DNA of 8,306 bases. It comes from Betaproteobacteria bacterium. Its GTDB lineage: Bacteria; Pseudomonadota; Gammaproteobacteria; Burkholderiales; SG8-39. The translations under genes were made by a program, and so were the position numbers. Of this stretch, positions 6,802 through 8,306 are shown one piece after another. Numbering within the stretch: the stretch's first letter is position 1; the number at the start of each line of letters is the position of its first letter. The stretch is taken from positions 1-8,306 of the forward strand of contig JAFAGU010000154.1 in the NCBI GenBank assembly GCA_019237595.1, given 5' to 3'. The notes under the pieces were generated by a model. That model did no database searches, was not told the DNA's origin, and saw only the letters and a list, made by a program, of their open reading frames with translations.

Positions 6802-7548
6802 TTTCTTCGCCGGGGCGGCGGGTTTTGCGGCGGCCGGCTTCGCCTCGGCCTTGGGCTTCGCCTCGGCCTTCGGTTCGGCTTTCTTCTGCGGCACGGTCAC
6901 CTTGCGCGGCTTCACCGCTGCGCGCACGAGCACGTCGCGGCCGCTCGCGCCCGGGACGGCGCCCTTCACGAGCAGGAGCTGCCGCTCGGCATCAACGCGG
7001 ACGACCTCGAGGTTGAGCGTCGTGCGCACATCGTCGCCGAGATGGCCCGCCATTCGCTTGCCCGGAAACACTCGCCCAGGGCTCTGGTTCTGGCCCGTGG
7101 AGCCCGGACGGTTGTGCGAGATGGAGTTGCCGTGCGAGGCGCGGTTCGAGGAGAAATGATGGCGCTTGATGACGCCGGCAAAGCCCTTGCCGATCGTGAC
7201 GCCCTGCACGTCGACCTGCTGGCCGACCTTGAAGATCGTCTCGACGGCGATCTTGCCGCCCACCTTCAGGTTCGCGAGCTCGTCCGCCTTGGCGACGCGG
7301 AACTCCTTGAGCATGTGCCCCGCTTCCACCGCCGCTTTCGCGAAGTGGCCCTTGGCAGAACTGTTGACGCGCGAAGCGCGGCGCTTGCCGAACGTCACCT
7401 GGACGGCCGCGTAGCCGTCCTTCTCCGCGGTCTTGATCTGGGTGATGCGGTTGTCGGACACGTCGAGCACGGTGACCGGCAGCGTTCCGCCGTCGTCCGT
7501 GAAGATGCGCGTCATGCCGACCTTGCGGCCGACCAGTCCAATCGTCAT
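6799..7548 (-). CDS. rplC: 50S ribosomal protein L3 with a Lys/Ala/Pro-rich C-terminal tail
   Basis: L3 is one of the two initiator proteins of 50S assembly and reaches the peptidyl transferase centre with its long loop. Residues 1-216 are an intact L3: MTIGLVGRKVGMTRIFTDDG, FAGVIKRHHFSSNRASHGNS at about 123-142, and the loop HNRPGSTGQNQSPGRVFPGK at about 145-164. That loop contains the GQNQ segment with the glutamine that PrmB methylates in E. coli. LLLVKGAVPGASG follows at about 191-203. The length is 249 residues, against 209 in E. coli. The surplus is a C-terminal tail with two KAEAKP repeats, ending APAKK. The Shine-Dalgarno sequence GAGG lies just before the ATG. An 85-nt gap separates it from rpsJ, unusually large for this operon. 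Confidence 0.98.
   Translation of the reverse strand: MTIGLVGRKVGMTRIFTDDGGTLPVTVLDVSDNRITQIKTAEKDGYAAVQVTFGKRRASRVNSSAKGHFAKAAVEAGHMLKEFRVAKADELANLKVGGKIAVETIFKVGQQVDVQGVTIGKGFAGVIKRHHFSSNRASHGNSISHNRPGSTGQNQSPGRVFPGKRMAGHLGDDVRTTLNLEVVRVDAERQLLLVKGAVPGASGRDVLVRAAVKPRKVTVPQKKAEPKAEAKPKAEAKPAAAKPAAPAKK
6835..6870 (-). repeat. In-frame 18-bp tandem repeat in the L3 tail
   Basis: Two adjacent 18-bp units (6835-6852 and 6853-6870) are identical at 17 positions. On the minus strand each encodes Lys-Ala-Glu-Ala-Lys-Pro. The identity reaches synonymous positions, so this is a recent DNA-level duplication and not only amino-acid bias. Confidence 0.85.
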
Positions 7549-7633
7549 ACCTACCTCTTCTATTTAGTCCCCGATCCTCCGGAGATGCCGGCTGCAATTG
7601 GCCGGCCCTTCACCTATTGCTTCGTGCTTCTAC
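7549..7633 (-). other. Non-coding rpsJ-rplC gap with inverted and direct repeats
   Basis: These 85 nt hold no gene I can support. They contain a GCCGGC / GCCGGC inverted repeat (7587-7592 and 7601-7606, 8-nt loop), an adjacent CTCCGGAG palindrome (7577-7584), and the octamer CAATAGGT on the minus strand at 7639-7632 (including the rpsJ stop) and again at 7619-7612. There is no U-tract after the hairpin and no convincing promoter hexamer pair. The role is unknown. Confidence 0.6.
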
Positions 7634-7945
7634 CTATTGAACCTTGATCTCGACGTCGACTCCCGCCGGAAGGTCGAGCTTCATCAGCGCGTCGACGGTC
7701 TTGTCGGTCGGGTCGATGATGTCCATCAGCCGCAAGTGCGTGCGGATTTCGAGCTGATCGCGCGAAGCCTTGTCGATGTGCGGGGAGCGCAGCAGGTCGA
7801 AGCGCTGCTTGCGCGTGGGCAGCGGCACGGGGCCGCGCACCACGGCGCCGGTCCTCTTGGCCGTATCGACGATCTCGAGCGCCGACTGGTCGATCAGCCG
7901 GTAGTCGAACGCCTTGAGGCGGATTCTGATTCGCTGGCTTTGCAT
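7634..7945 (-). CDS. rpsJ: 30S ribosomal protein S10 (NusE)
   Basis: S10 is a small-subunit head protein that also works as NusE, pairing with NusB in transcription antitermination and with NusG in transcription-translation coupling. The product is 103 residues, exactly the E. coli length. It starts MQSQRIRIRLKAFDYRLIDQ and contains AKRTGAVVRGPVPLPTRKQR at about 29-48, the ribosome-binding loop DLLRSPHIDKASRDQ at about 50-64, and EIRTHLRLMDIIDPTDKTVD at about 66-85, ending GVDVEIKVQ. It begins 21 nt after the tuf stop. That gap has no clear GGAG-type Shine-Dalgarno sequence, only a GAAGAACGG stretch, so coupling to tuf seems likely. The protein is complete and normal. Confidence 0.98.
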   Translation of the reverse strand: MQSQRIRIRLKAFDYRLIDQSALEIVDTAKRTGAVVRGPVPLPTRKQRFDLLRSPHIDKASRDQLEIRTHLRLMDIIDPTDKTVDALMKLDLPAGVDVEIKVQ

Positions 7946-7966
7946 GTCTGATCAGCCGTTCTTCAT

Positions 7967-8306
7967 CTACTCGATGATTTTCGCGACGACGCCGGCGCCC
8001 ACGGTCGTGCCGCCCTCGCGGATGGCGAAGCGTAGCCCCTGCTCCATCGCCACCGGGGTAATGAGGGTCACCACCATCTTCACGTTGTCCCCTGGCATCA
8101 CCATCTCGGTCCCCTTGGGGAGCTCCACCGCGCCGGTGACGTCCGTGGTCCGGAAGTAGAACTGCGGCCGGTAGTTGTTGAAGAACGGCGTGTGGCGCCC
8201 GCCCTCTTCCTTCGAGAGCACGTAGACCTCGCACTCGAACTTCGCGTGCGGGGTGATGCTCCCGGGCTTGGCGAGCACCTGGCCGCGCTCGACCTCCTCG
8301 CGCTTG
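7967..8306 (-). CDS. tuf: Elongation factor Tu, C-terminal part (gene runs off the right edge)
   Basis: EF-Tu is the GTPase that delivers aminoacyl-tRNA to the ribosome A site. The window holds the last 112 codons, starting KREEVERGQVLAKPGSITPH. This covers the end of domain 2 and all of domain 3, with VYVLSKEEGGRHTPFFNNYR, PQFYFRTTDVTGAVELPKGT, and the final REGGTTVGAGVVAKIIE. No change is visible in the domain 3 motifs. The family is about 395 residues, so roughly 280 residues, including the GTPase domain, lie outside. The position directly before rpsJ is that of the tuf copy ending a str operon (rpsL-rpsG-fusA-tuf), which runs straight into S10 in many betaproteobacteria. Whether this is tufA or tufB cannot be said. 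Confidence 0.98.
   Translation of the reverse strand, partial: KREEVERGQVLAKPGSITPHAKFECEVYVLSKEEGGRHTPFFNNYRPQFYFRTTDVTGAVELPKGTEMVMPGDNVKMVVTLITPVAMEQGLRFAIREGGTTVGAGVVAKIIE

Noticed and set aside
7587..7606. Intrinsic terminator between rpsJ and rplC
   Set aside because: The 6-bp GC hairpin has a large loop and no T-run after it. Termination here would cut off the S10 cluster.
6256..7647. A 463-codon open frame on the plus strand, antisense to rplD and rplC
   Set aside because: Same reason: it is a shadow of strongly conserved genes on the other strand, with no family resemblance.

Overview
This window is a ribosomal-protein operon from a GC-rich bacterium, almost certainly a betaproteobacterium. 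The assignment rests on gene order and on protein sequences closest, from memory, to Burkholderia-type proteins: L4 begins MELKLIND, L22 begins METKA, and EF-Tu ends in GVVAKIIE. All 18 genes lie on the minus strand, so the operon reads from the right edge to the left edge: tuf (3' end only) - rpsJ - rplC - rplD - rplW - rplB - rpsS - rplV - rpsC - rplP - rpmC - rpsQ - rplN - rplX - rplE - rpsN - rpsH - rplF (5' end only). This is the classical S10 cluster joined to the first part of the spc cluster, with tuf directly upstream. That tuf position suggests that the str genes (rpsL-rpsG-fusA-tuf) continue beyond the right edge.

The genes are packed tightly. Most junctions are 2-20 nt, and three overlap by 1-4 nt (rplD/rplW ATGA, rpmC/rpsQ GTGA, rplN/rplX TGATG), which points to translational coupling. 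Only two gaps are larger: 85 nt between rpsJ and rplC (7549-7633), and 79 nt between rpsQ and rplN (2381-2459), where the E. coli spc promoter lies. Both contain GC-rich inverted repeats without a U-tract, so neither looks like an intrinsic terminator. No stretch over 300 nt lacks a gene. I saw no RNA gene, insertion sequence, CRISPR array or other mobile feature.

The products are 30S proteins S10, S19, S3, S17, S14 and S8, 50S proteins L3, L4, L23, L2, L22, L16, L29, L14, L24, L5 and L6, and elongation factor Tu. The conserved cores look intact. The unusual part is a set of low-complexity Ala/Lys/Pro-rich additions: an N-terminal extension of about 50 residues on L5, C-terminal tails on S3 (about 90), S19 (about 33) and L3 (about 33), and a shorter N-terminal addition on S17. 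Two contain in-frame tandem DNA repeats, and the S19 and L3 tails end in the same 14 nt. I found no new multi-gene system. These tails and the two structured gaps are what deserve a second look.
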